A model generated the notes under the pieces. That model was not told the origin of the DNA. It saw nothing but the letters and a program-made list of their open reading frames with translations, and did not search any database. A DNA stretch of 64,000 nucleotides from JAAXQD01 sp963790095. Its GTDB lineage: Bacteria > Desulfobacterota > Desulfobacteria > Desulfobacterales > UBA11574. This document shows, one piece after another, positions 44,162-52,734 of this stretch (the first letter of the stretch is position 1; each line of letters starts with the position of its first letter). The stretch lies in NCBI GenBank assembly GCA_963790095.1, contig CAWBNO010000002.1, forward strand, positions 5,870 through 69,869. The letters are read 5' to 3'. The position numbers and the translations under genes are program-made.

Positions 44162-45451
44162 TTAGGTAAAGGGATGACTGACAATGATCGTCTCATTCCT
44201 TCCAGGACCGACGGATACGATATCGATGGGTGTTTCCAGGAGTTCTTCGATTCGGTCCAGATAGCGTCTTGTATTCTTCGGAAGATCTTCGAGTTTCCGA
44301 ATACCGGATATATCTTCCGGCCACCCCGGAAGGGTTTCGAAAACAGGTTTACAGGCTCCCAGAGTTCTCAGGTTTGCCGGAAAGTCATCAAGGATCTCAC
44401 CGTTGTATTCATACCCGGTACAAATTTTAAGGGACTCCAACCCGTCCAGTACGTCCAGCTTGGTAATAACGAGACCGGTGAGGCCGTTGAGACGGGCTGC
44501 GTTCCGCAAAAGAACGATGTCCAGCCATCCGCACCGTCGCTTCCGTCCGGTTGTGGCACCGAATTCCGCCCCTTTTTTCTGAATCGTGTCGCCGATTTCG
44601 TCGAAAAGCTCCGTGGGAAACGGGCCCCTTCCCACACGGGTCGTATAGGCCTTTACAATGCCGATAACACCGGTGATCTCTTTGGGGCCGATACCGGCGC
44701 CGCAGCAGGCATTGCCGGAGACGGTGTTCGATGATGTGACAAAGGGGTAGGTGCCGTGGTCGATATCGAGGTGGGTGCCCTGTGCGCCCTCGAAGAGGAG
44801 CTGTTTCCCGGCTTTGAGGGCCTGGTTCATGACAATGGAGATGTTGACGACGTGGGGTGCCAGTCTTTCTGCATAATCTTGATACTGACGGACCATCGGT
44901 TCCGGATCCAAAGGTTCAGCGGAGAGATAGTGTTCGAGATAGAAATTTTTTTCTTCGAGCACTGCGTGCACCGTTTCTTTAAAAACCTCGGCATCGATGA
45001 GTTCCACGAATCGGATTCCCCTCCGGGACGCCTTGTCCTCGTAGCAGGGGCCGATTCCCCGCCCGGTGGTGCCGATTTTTTGATCCCCCTTCATTCTTTC
45101 CCGGGCGAGATCGATCTGCTTGTGATAGGGCATGATGACATGGGCTTTTTCGCTGATTTTAAGCAGATCCGGCCCGGTGTTTATGCCCTTGTCTTTTAAT
45201 CGGTCGAGTTCTTCCACCAGGACCGAAGGATCGACCACCACGCCGTTTCCGATCAGACAGGTCTTTTTCTGCAAAATGCCCGAGGGGACCAAATGGCTGA
45301 TAAACTGTTCGCCTTCCACCACCATGGTATGGCCGGCGTTGTTTCCCCCCTGAAACCGTACAACCACATCGGCATATTCGGCCAGGAGGTCCACGATTTT
45401 ACCTTTGCCTTCATCACCCCATTGAGTTCCAACAATTACGATATTCGACAC
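44162..45451 (-). CDS. purA: adenylosuccinate synthase
   Basis: Joins IMP and aspartate with GTP in the first step to AMP. The 429-residue protein has the N-terminal GTP loop VIVGTQWGDEGKGK, the IMP-binding TTGRGIGPCYEDKA near residue 128, the lysine-containing FEGAQGTHLDIDHGTYPFVT and the TRVGRGPFPTE loop. Start is GTG at 45451, supported by AAGGAG immediately upstream; no better ATG exists. It follows tadA on the same strand after 185 bases that hold two GC-rich hairpins near 45,575-45,629. Confidence 0.97.
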   Translation of the reverse strand: MSNIVIVGTQWGDEGKGKIVDLLAEYADVVVRFQGGNNAGHTMVVEGEQFISHLVPSGILQKKTCLIGNGVVVDPSVLVEELDRLKDKGINTGPDLLKISEKAHVIMPYHKQIDLARERMKGDQKIGTTGRGIGPCYEDKASRRGIRFVELIDAEVFKETVHAVLEEKNFYLEHYLSAEPLDPEPMVRQYQDYAERLAPHVVNISIVMNQALKAGKQLLFEGAQGTHLDIDHGTYPFVTSSNTVSGNACCGAGIGPKEITGVIGIVKAYTTRVGRGPFPTELFDEIGDTIQKKGAEFGATTGRKRRCGWLDIVLLRNAARLNGLTGLVITKLDVLDGLESLKICTGYEYNGEILDDFPANLRTLGACKPVFETLPGWPEDISGIRKLEDLPKNTRRYLDRIEELLETPIDIVSVGPGRNETIIVSHPFT

Positions 45452-45602
45452 GTATGACTCCTTCTAAGGTTTAATAATGGTAGGGAATTTTTGGGATACA
45501 AATGAATACGAATAAGGATCGTCAATATTTTGAAATTTATGAATCATGTGTATACTTGCCCCCTTGTGACCGGCAGTGGCAGGGGGCGTCAAAATCTGCC
45601 TG

Positions 45603-45629
45603 CCCCCCAGCTCCGATGATACTGGGGGC
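45603..45629 (-). repeat. GC-rich hairpin between tadA and purA
   Basis: CCCCCAG and CTGGGGG form a perfect seven-base stem around ACTCCGATGATA-type spacer, and a second possible stem (GGGGGC/GCCCCC) overlaps it on the left. No T run follows, so it is probably a mRNA structure rather than a terminator. Confidence 0.45.
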
Positions 45630-45636
45630 GTCCTGT

Positions 45637-46098
45637 TTAACTTGAACGTTTTGCTCTGAAAAAATCCTGAATCAGCGTCCTGCAGGCGTTCTCACAGATG
45701 CCGTGCATGATTTCCGGCCGGTGATTCAATCGGTCGTCATCGGCAAAATTGTACAACGAACCGGCAGCGCCCCATTTGGGATCATGGGCACCGAAAACCA
45801 CCCGGGCCACCCGGGCGTGGACAATCGCTCCCATGCACATGATGCAGGGCTCGATGGTAACATACAAGGTGGTGCTTAACAACCGGTAATTCAGAACTTT
45901 GTGCGCCGCCTTGCGCAGGGTCATTATCTCGGCATGTGCCGTGGGGTCACCGAGGCTTATGGTCTGGTTGTGTGACCGGGAGAGGATGTCTCCGGATTCG
46001 GCGACAAGTACTGCACCTATCGGAACTTCGGCCTTTTGTCCAGCTTTTTTAGCCTCCGCCAAGGCCAGATTCATGAATTCTGTGTCGGTTTTACGCAT
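45637..46098 (-). CDS. tadA: tRNA-specific adenosine deaminase
   Basis: Converts A34 to inosine in tRNA-Arg(ACG), whose gene lies 225 bases away at 46,323. Zinc ligands and catalytic Glu are present: HAEIMTL near residue 54 and PCIMCMGAI near residue 84. At 153 residues it has the usual length. ATG at 46098 is the start, but no strong ribosome binding site is seen. It is divergent from the tRNA gene, an apt but possibly accidental neighbour. Confidence 0.95.
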   Translation of the reverse strand: MRKTDTEFMNLALAEAKKAGQKAEVPIGAVLVAESGDILSRSHNQTISLGDPTAHAEIMTLRKAAHKVLNYRLLSTTLYVTIEPCIMCMGAIVHARVARVVFGAHDPKWGAAGSLYNFADDDRLNHRPEIMHGICENACRTLIQDFFRAKRSS

Positions 46099-46266
46099 AA
46101 TATAAAGTTAAAGCCGAGTGTGAATAAAAGTGGGTAAAAATTCCGAAAATAAAAGAAATACAAATGCAAACGAATGGCGTCATCTCCCATGGGTCAAGTT
46201 GTGAACATGGAAAACGGTTCATCTGTTTTTCACCTAAAGCGTACCTTTTTTTATGCAACGTTTAGG

Positions 46267-46295
46267 TTGACAACTATCTTTCTATAGCTTATTAG
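46267..46295 (+). promoter_or_regulatory. sigma-70 promoter of tRNA-Arg
   Basis: TTGACA (46,267-46,272), a 17-base spacer and TATTAG (46,290-46,295) lie 28 bases before the mature tRNA 5' end. An inverted repeat ACCTAAAGCGT/ACGTTTAGGT stands just upstream (about 46,232-46,266). Confidence 0.6.
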
Positions 46296-46322
46296 TTGGA
46301 CAAATTTCAATCAAATTTCCAT

Positions 46323-46400
46323 GCGCCCGTAGCTCAGCCCGGACAGAGCGCCGGACTACGAATCCGTAGGTCGCAAGTTCGAATCTTGCCGGGCGCACCA
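46323..46400 (+). tRNA. tRNA-Arg (anticodon ACG)
   Basis: Acceptor GCGCCCG pairs with CGGGCGC, followed by A and an encoded CCA at 46,398-46,400. The anticodon loop CTACGAA gives ACG. The anticodon stem has a C-T mismatch at its base, and the D loop is one base longer than usual. T arm reads AAGTTCGAATCTT. The AT-rich accessory region starts immediately downstream, so its 3' end may have served as an integration site. Confidence 0.92.
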
Positions 46401-46544
46401 ATGATATCAAGGGTTTACAGAGAAAAAGAGCTGTAAGCCTTTTTTATTGGGGGTTTATAGGGATTGTATCTTGTAAAACCGGTAGTCATAAGGCTTAGAT
46501 TGATATGGATAGAACATAAATTTTATATATGCAAAAATGTGTCC

Positions 46545-46931
46545 CTAATGCGTCCCTAAATGGCTAGGATAAGGGAAGGATAAACATTGCACTTTTGTGC
46601 AATTCGATGCGGAAATAAAAAAGGCAGGGTCATTGCTGAACCCTGCCTTTATAGTTTGATCCGTTTGGCTGTTAATTTGGATGCAACGGTCTCTTTTAAT
46701 GTTGATTCTGTCAGATTCCCAAGGATCTTTTTCGAGATAGATACCGGTCCGCTTACCGTTTTTATCATAAAAATTGAAACGGTCGGATTCCCAAGTGTCC
46801 TGCTTGATGTACCCCTTGGTTTCCGTCCCCGATTTTATGTTTATTCGGTCAGATTCCCAAGTATCCGGTTCAAAATATGTTTCGGTTTCCAGACTTGAAT
46901 TGTATTTGCCGATAGGATCGTAGGTCATCAA
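46545..46931 (-). CDS. WESDR-repeat protein, possibly frameshifted at its end
   Basis: A 128-residue frame whose first 80 residues consist of three units of about 24 residues, each with the core WESDR followed by INIK or FNFY: TWESDRINIK, TWESDRFNFY and PWESDRINIK. Between them lie K/T-rich turns such as GTETKGYIKQ and GKRTGIYLEKD. I know no function. The last 40 residues are encoded partly by the hairpin at 46,621, which is suspicious: a shift after the third unit would end the protein at a stop before the hairpin (KRPLHPN). So the real gene may be about 85 residues. No signal peptide and no clear ribosome binding site at ATG 46931. Confidence 0.55.
   Translation of the reverse strand: MMTYDPIGKYNSSLETETYFEPDTWESDRINIKSGTETKGYIKQDTWESDRFNFYDKNGKRTGIYLEKDPWESDRINIKRDRCIQINSQTDQTIKAGFSNDPAFFISASNCTKVQCLSFPYPSHLGTH
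46621..46650 (-). terminator. hairpin copy 1, terminator of the WESDR gene
   Basis: GGCAGGGT and ACCCTGCC form an eight-base stem, and on the minus strand a T run follows. The same 28-base sequence recurs in the same orientation at 47,011, on the other side of the gene. Confidence 0.65.
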
Positions 46932-47010
46932 GCGGATAGGCGATTGCGGGTATTATAAAGGATAGACAGATTATTGATAAAATCCATTTTTTCATGTGGC
47001 ACACTTTTTT

Positions 47011-47043
47011 AGGCAGGGTCATTGCTGAACCCTGCCTTTTTTA
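47011..47043 (+). terminator. hairpin copy 2 beside the WESDR gene
   Basis: Direct copy of the hairpin at 46,621 (AGGCAGGGTCATTGCTGAAC then CCTGCCT), here followed on the plus strand by TTTTTTA. The duplication suggests the gene and its terminator were once repeated in tandem. Confidence 0.6.
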
Positions 47044-47085
47044 TGTTGATAAAATGTTAAAGTTAATTGTTATCCTTTCGAGCTC

Positions 47086-47306
47086 TCATAATGATTTTTT
47101 AGGCCAAATTAATTTACAGAGTGCACCAACGATAAGAATCGAAAATAAACATAAAATCCCATAATCTAACAAAGTAGGGAAGACATCAGTACCTTTTGAT
47201 AGTATTTCACGCATTGACCATAAAGCAATTAAATAACCCAAAACGTTAATCGGAATCTTCTTTGCCTCAACTGTAAACAAAAACATATAGTGCCAGAATT
47301 GATATT
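47086..47306 (-). pseudogene. C-terminal fragment of a membrane protein cut by the IS3 element
   Basis: The minus-strand frame ending at 47,086 has two membrane helices (INVLGYLIALWSMREIL and YGILCLFSILIVGALCKLIW) and a basic end. The open frame reaches back to 47,337, but its first residues (MRLTVSTFLG) are encoded by the end of the insertion sequence, so the native N-terminus has been lost. About 70 native residues remain. No family recognised. Confidence 0.6.
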
Positions 47307-47327
47307 GCCCCAAAAAAGTAGACACGG

Positions 47328-48152
47328 TCAAGCGCAAAGTTTCACCTTCTGTTTTTCATATTCAGCCGGGCAAAGATACTCCAGTGTTGAGTGCCTTCTC
47401 TGCCGATTGTAGAACACCTCGATATATTCAAAAATGGAACGTAAGGTATCCTGATGACCTTCATAGCGTTCATGATAAACCAGCTCGGTTTTCATAATAC
47501 CGAAAAACGACTCGGCTACGGCATTATCCCAGCAGTCCCCTTTGCGGGACATGCTCTGGATGAATTCATATTTACCGAGCTCTTTGCGAAAATCGTTGCA
47601 TGCATACTGAACGCCACGATCCGAGTGAAAAACAAGTCCCTTGCCCGGACGACGTCTTCTGATCGCCCGTTTCAACGCCGTGACCACCATCTCATGACTC
47701 AACGAACTGCTCAGCGCCCAGCCGACCACCAGACGGGAGAAAAGATCGATAATCACCGTCAAGTACAGCCAACCCGTGCGGGTAGACAGATAAGTTATAT
47801 CCGACACCCACACCCTGTCAGGAGCCTCTGCGGTGAAATTCCGCTCCAGCAGATTCGGCGATACGGCAAAATGATGCTTGCTATCGGTCGTCACCCGGTA
47901 TTTCCGGCGGATCTTGGAACGAAGGCCCGTATGACGCATCCGCTTGGCCACACGGTTTTTACCGACCCTGCGGCCCCGATCTTGAAGCTCCTGGGTGATC
48001 TTGGGGCTGCCATAGCGCCCCTTGCTGCCATCATAGATTTCGCGAATCTCAGCATCCAATCTCTGATTATCAATCGCCCGCTGGCTTGGCTTACGTTTCA
48101 GCCATCGGTAATATCCACTGCGAGACACCTCAAGAACTCGGCACATCTCCAA
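47328..48152 (-). CDS. IS3-family transposase OrfB (DDE integrase domain)
   Basis: Catalytic part of the transposase, 274 residues from the first ATG. An HTH_21 region (SGYYRWLKRKPSQRAIDNQRL) precedes the rve core with the DDE triad: Asp in VSDITYLST, Asp in VFHSDRGVQYA and Glu in CWDNAVAESFFG. It is normally made as an OrfAB fusion through a -1 shift at an A-rich slip site near the end of orfA (AAAAAAAG at about 48,230). Confidence 0.93.
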   Translation of the reverse strand: MEMCRVLEVSRSGYYRWLKRKPSQRAIDNQRLDAEIREIYDGSKGRYGSPKITQELQDRGRRVGKNRVAKRMRHTGLRSKIRRKYRVTTDSKHHFAVSPNLLERNFTAEAPDRVWVSDITYLSTRTGWLYLTVIIDLFSRLVVGWALSSSLSHEMVVTALKRAIRRRRPGKGLVFHSDRGVQYACNDFRKELGKYEFIQSMSRKGDCWDNAVAESFFGIMKTELVYHERYEGHQDTLRSIFEYIEVFYNRQRRHSTLEYLCPAEYEKQKVKLCA

Positions 48153-48178
48153 AACACTCCAATCCGTGTGGTGCTCGC

Positions 48179-48484
48179 TTATGAACCCGAATATCGATGC
48201 GGGTCCGTCGAGAAGATGGCCACTGCTTTTTTTAAGATGTCACGCTCCCGGCGAAGTCGTTCATTATCCTGTTTTAACTTACGGACAATTTCGTCATCAG
48301 GTTTTAGATGGCCCTTTCCTGGAAATGCTTGTTCACCATCATGTTTGAACTGGCGTTTCCATCGACTGATAACCCCCTGTCCTATGCCAAGATCTCGCTC
48401 TATCTTTGTGGCCGAGTTCCCTGGCTCCATGGCAAGGCGTATGGCTTCTAATTTAAACTCTTTATCGTATTTTTTATTACCCAT
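48179..48484 (-). CDS. IS3-family transposase OrfA (HTH and leucine zipper)
   Basis: A 101-residue DNA-binding protein. The helix-turn-helix reads YDKEFKLEAIRLAM to GQGVISRWKRQF, followed by a leucine zipper (VRKLKQDNERLRRERDILKK). AGGAGG lies before ATG at 48484. The tail after ILKKAVAIF is beyond the probable slip site, where the frame joins orfB. Confidence 0.92.
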   Translation of the reverse strand: MGNKKYDKEFKLEAIRLAMEPGNSATKIERDLGIGQGVISRWKRQFKHDGEQAFPGKGHLKPDDEIVRKLKQDNERLRRERDILKKAVAIFSTDPHRYSGS

Positions 48485-48690
48485 TGTGTCACACCTCCTG
48501 CTCGCTTATATAATTTTGCTATTCGGTGTGTCCACTACTTTGGGGTAGGTTCACTCAGTTTGACCCTTTTTTGTGCTCATGACAAGATATCTGTATTGCG
48601 ACACGAAGTCGCGTAATTATAGACTGTTCAAGAAAGTTTTCATTCCTTGTTTGAACCCAGCGTCCCGTCGCTGCGATCCTATGGAAGCAT

Positions 48691-49430
48691 GTGCTCAAGG
48701 TGTATCCTTGATGGGTATGAAGCCTTCCTGACAATGCGCCGAAGCATCGTTTGATGCGGCGAGGAAACCGTGAGGTGAACCGCTCCGGGAAGCCCCATCG
48801 GGTAAGGAGTTAGGATAGAATACTATGGTCAACGTAAGTGAACACTTGTAACTGTCGTGAATCTTAACAAGCCAAAGGAGCTGTGAGGCTTGGACCAAAA
48901 GGTAAGCGGGTGGTCGGAGGGGTTGCAGAACGTCCGACACGGGCAATATTCCCACCGGCAGATAGAGTGGGCCTAGGTATTCGTTGTCAAATACGCGGAA
49001 CGTGGTAACCTCATGCCTTCGCCTCATTTTTGAGGCAGGCTAACCGTAAGGCATGCTATGGGAGGTATGGGGAGAGATGATGGAAGAAGCGAAGGCCATC
49101 CTGTAATGGGGTGGATAATGGTCGAAAGCCAAGCTCTACCATCCGGCCCGTAAGGGTGCAGACGTTCATCGGGTGCTTCGTTGCGAGAAAACTGATAGAA
49201 CCGATTTCAGGAGGGAAAGCAAATGAGGCCACATTATGTGAGCCATGCGCCCTCCACTGAAATGGGTTTTGGCTATCAGTATTTATCGCAAAGGTGATTG
49301 ACATTTTCAATCACCGGGTCACCTTAAATCAAAAGCTGGCCTTTGAAGGGCTTGAGCCGAGTGATGGGAAACTATCATGCTCGGTTCTTAGGGGGCTTGG
49401 GGTCAGTAATGGCCCCTGGCTACCCGGTAT
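48691..49430 (+). ncRNA. ORF-less group II intron
   Basis: Self-splicing intron RNA of about 740 nt without its reverse transcriptase. It starts GTGCTC, followed by a stem CTCAAGG/CCTTGA. Domain I landmarks such as GGGAAGCCCC and GGAACGTGGTAACCTC are visible. Domain V (49,354-49,387) is the standard 34-nt hairpin GAGCCGAGTGATGGG-AAAC-TATCATGCTCGGTTC with the catalytic AGC. Domain VI follows with a bulged A near 49,422, eight bases from the 3' end TACCCGGTAT. Domain IV, where the protein gene should lie, is only about 130 bases and has a 24-codon remnant. Ends are judged from consensus and could be off by a few bases. Confidence 0.88.
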
Positions 49431-49815
49431 CAACCACATCACTTATTTCCACCGATTCATCCCACCAATCATTACCACAAGAGTGGCACGTGAGCTATTT
49501 GAATTGTTCCAACGTACTATGTAAATAATGTAATAATTGTTATGTAATTTACCCCACAATTACCCAGTTTTTTCTAAGATTTTCCTATACTCCATAACCT
49601 TAAAATTGATGCCAACACTTAACACATAAGGGGTTCTAATATAACCAGTTGGTTTTGCATGATATTTGCATGTACTGCAGAAAATTCCTTCTGGACGGAT
49701 CTGAACTGGCAGACCCGTTGTAAGGATGGTTCTGAAAATGGATAGAGAGTTTCGATTGTTGGATGAGTTGGTCTGGTCTATTTACGCTCACTATCTGGGA
49801 AAGGAGGAAGATAAG

Positions 49816-49893
49816 ATGAAGAAAAGGTCTTTGATTTCGATTGTAATCGTCTGTGTATTTCTGTCGTCTGGGATTGCCATTTGCAGGTTTTGA
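49816..49893 (+). pseudogene. remnant of a small secreted-protein gene
   Basis: AAGGAGG at 49,801 precedes ATG 49816 at ideal distance. The frame gives a perfect signal peptide (MKKRSLISIVIVCVFLSSG) but stops after 25 codons. A neighbouring frame continues AGFESMPFIAATGCC and then also stops. From 49,431 to 50,686 I see no other gene that holds together; short frames up to 90 codons occur in several phases, as expected of decayed coding DNA. Confidence 0.5.
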
Positions 49894-50686
49894 ATCTATG
49901 CCTTTTATAGCGGCAACTGGGTGTTGTTGAGAACATCCTAAATTCAGCCAAGTAGCTCGTGTAGTAAAAACCATGGGAGGTTCCACGCTGATCCTTGTAC
50001 TACCACCTGCCACCCTTGTGTCCCAGCGCCCGGCGACTTGGAATGGAGCACTTAACAGGCTTCGAAGCCATCCAAATAGTCAACTTGGTTCGGTGGGTGA
50101 TATGATTTTTTCTATCATAAATGAAGTAATGGGTTTTGAGCAACGCCATTCATCCCTGCATTTGAAGCTCGTAAGAGATGCCGCACGGGTATAGCGATGA
50201 TAACATAAAGGAATTCCTTAGCGATCTCGCCCGATGACATAATGCCTGAGTTCGTTACAGCCCTTGAAGGTGTTACCAAGGTTCTGCACAGGATATTGTC
50301 CGAACTCGCTGATGGGTATATTAATTTTGAGTGCTTGGGCACTTCTGCTCTATGCGATTTTTTAGACAAAGGTAGGACTGTGAGAACCAAGCTGGTATCT
50401 GCATGGATTGGTATTTCATATTGGTGGTGATGGTATCCACCGGCTACTTCATTTGTAATGGTACAGCTACAACTTGTAGTGATTTATTTGATCCAGAAGA
50501 TGTAATGCTCAGATTGGGTGTAACTCGAAGAGTAGCTTTTAGAATACAGGCAGGGTCAGCAAAGAGCTTTTTAAGTAAAAAAATATCTTAAATTATGCAT
50601 GTTTACTCCACCAGTACCTCATTTGAACTGTTGGAATGTTTATACACATTGAAATTTACACCTTAACGCATGAAAGGAGAAACAAC

Positions 50687-51159
50687 ATGAAAAGAACACT
50701 TGCACTTTTTACTGTACTGCTTGCCTTTGCGATTTTTGCTATGCCAACCTATGCTGGAAAGCCAATGGACCACCTGATCCGTATGTTATGCCTGTAAAAG
50801 TTGTTAATGACCCTTTCTGTATAGATATACTTTTTGGGCAATATCAATTCAATTTCCATCACACGGGCTTTTTTGAGTATCACTCAAACACAATAGGTCT
50901 TCCTGATGAATACAGAGTGGTTATCGGACAGGTCTTATCCGAGATAATTGTCCCATCCAATACAACAAGTGTCGTAGCCAATATTAAGGTGGTAAGTACG
51001 ACAAGTACAGGGTTCTTCATCCAAACTTTCCCCTTGCTTGTTACCGACCAAGGTACAGACCACGAAGGTCAACAAAATTATGATTATCTCTCAATTGATG
51101 AAGTTGAATATTTTGCCCATCGCGCAAGCAGAGAGCAAGGAAATCTCTATACAGCTTAA
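50687..51159 (+). pseudogene. secreted hypothetical protein, frameshifted
   Basis: AAAGGAGAA leads to ATG 50687 and a clear signal peptide (MKRTLALFTVLLAFAIFAM, cut near TYAG). The frame stops after 36 codons, but one base shift near 50,757-50,763 joins it to NGPPDPYVMPVKVVNDPFCI and a further 123 residues ending at 51,159. The mature part is a beta-rich domain of unknown type (FHHTGFFEYHSNTIG, LVTDQGTDHEGQQ). No cysteine pairs or anchor are seen. The downstream terminator at 51,319 fits this transcript. From 51,353 to 51,856 there is only AT-rich sequence and a run of C at 51,571. Confidence 0.6.
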
Positions 51160-51318
51160 GGTTTACTCGGCGAATGACGATATCGATATCCAAACGCGGG
51201 TAATATCCTACCTACTGTCCTTTGGATATATACGATCTAGGGTTCGTAATATTAATTAAGAATCTTGTATATTAAGGTTTAGAGAGTTAGAAAGTATACA
51301 AATTGTCAAAGAGCATAG

Positions 51319-51352
51319 CCCCTGTCAGTCATTCTGGCAGGGGTTTTTTATT
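51319..51352 (+). terminator. intrinsic terminator
   Basis: CCCCTGTCAG and CTGGCAGGGG pair around TCATT with one mismatch, followed by TTTTTTATTT. Confidence 0.8.
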
Positions 51353-51856
51353 TAAAATATACTCGGCAAGAGTCGCCCTCCGACCTTTGAATACTGCAAT
51401 ATCTCTGGAAGGCTGAGGTCGATCCAATTGTTTGTGATATCATATTCTCAGGATCGAACTGTCATTTTGTATATCAGTTCCTCAACTAATCACTAAAAAC
51501 CAGAAAAATTTGTGTTTGAGAGTGTATGTATTTAAAGTGGTCGGGCTGGTCAAAGACCTTCGCATCCCCCCCCCTGCGAACGCCCCACCACCCCTTTTGT
51601 CAACTCTTTTTATTGCATCAGATGTCTGTAAGTACCGGCATAATATGACATTAGTTTCACAATGAATTATCACATGTTTTTCACATACCTGTAATCTGAA
51701 AAATCACCTATTTAGACTAACCACCTGTAATCTTGTAATTTATCTATTTTTTGAAGCGTTAGATTATATCATGCATGATTTTTGCGTCCTATTATCTGAT
51801 TATCTGATTTGATCCAGAATCTGCATGATATAACCACAATTGCCAAGGGACCGGAA

Positions 51857-52203
51857 TTGAGTACAAACTATTTAAGAGAGATCAGAGAATCTCTTATGAT
51901 CAGCAAGACCGAACTTGCAAGAAAGGCCAACATAGCACCGGCTACCATTACCCGTATTGAAGATTGCATGCCTTGTAGAATGGAAACACAAAGGAGGATT
52001 GTTCTGGCTTTAGGCTATAAAATATCAGATTCGGACAAAATATTTGCCAGTGATATGGAGTCATCTATCAAAGACAATGGGGGCAGACGTTTAGGTGTTG
52101 ATAGACGTCAGTTTAAATACTCTAAATATATTCCTGAGCAGAGCTCGATAAGGACAGAAGGAACGAACTTGATAGAAGAAAAAAGCCAAGAAGATCGGAA
52201 TAA
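51857..52203 (+). pseudogene. XRE-type regulator with DRR-motif tail, frameshifted
   Basis: A helix-turn-helix protein whose N-terminal domain reads YLREIRESLMISKTELARKA and APATITRIE, a typical XRE fold. I start it at TTG 51857 because AAGGGA lies nine bases upstream. After the conserved GVDRRQFKYSKYIPEQ the visible frame drifts and would read through a terminator. A one-base shift near 52,136-52,147 gives instead ELDKDRRNELDRRKKPRRSE and a stop at 52,201-52,203, placed properly before the terminator at 52,224. Charged DRR tails of this sort are common in small deltaproteobacterial regulators. Confidence 0.7.
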
Positions 52204-52223
52204 TTATTTAGATATCTCGAACA

Positions 52224-52254
52224 GGCAGGGCCAGCAAATGGCTCTGCCTTTTTA
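52224..52254 (+). terminator. intrinsic terminator of the XRE gene
   Basis: GGCAGGGCC and GGCTCTGCC form a nine-base stem (one G-U pair) around AGCAAAT, followed by TTTTTATT. Between it and 52,734 the sequence is AT-rich and empty. Confidence 0.8.
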
Positions 52255-52734
52255 TTATCCACACTTTTGATTTCTGCTATGTATCCAAGGTCTTAAAGTG
52301 GGTTCAGAACCTGTGATATCGTTTTTCAAGAGGGTAAATCTTTTTAGGGTTTGCCTTTTTTGCAATTTTGTAAGAAATACGATATATGTACTGGAAATTG
52401 AGATGCTTTGACCTTTGGTTTTGGCAAGTTATGTAGTCAGTTTAATTATGTTGTGTGTTTAATTCCCCTGTAATTCCATTTCATTCCTAAAAAGTTTTTT
52501 TTAAAAAACTACTTCTAATTCTTTTTATTCCATCTTTCTTCATACCCTCTGTTTGCATGGATTTCATAAAATATAATTTGTAGTTCCGATTTGATTCTAC
52601 GCCATTTTCTTCGGCAATATAGATCTATCCATATTCTTATTCACTCCATATCATTTTCCCAAAGTTTCAAAACATCTATATGATTCCTTTTATTTCTCAA
52701 CTTATAGAATCTTCACATGCAATGGGTGGTGGTT

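Larger units (their letters stand above)
47307..48547 (-). mobile_element. IS3-family insertion sequence
   Basis: An element of about 1.24 kb bounded by imperfect inverted repeats: GCCCCAAAAAAGTAGACAC at 47,307 and, inverted, ACCCCAAAGTAGTGGACAC at 48,528-48,546. It carries orfA and orfB on the minus strand in the IS3 arrangement. I could not define the target duplication. The left end interrupts a membrane-protein gene. Both transposase frames are open, so it may be active. Confidence 0.88.

Noticed and set aside
44174..44734. A 186-codon plus-strand frame opposite purA
   Set aside because: Antisense shadow of a strongly conserved enzyme.
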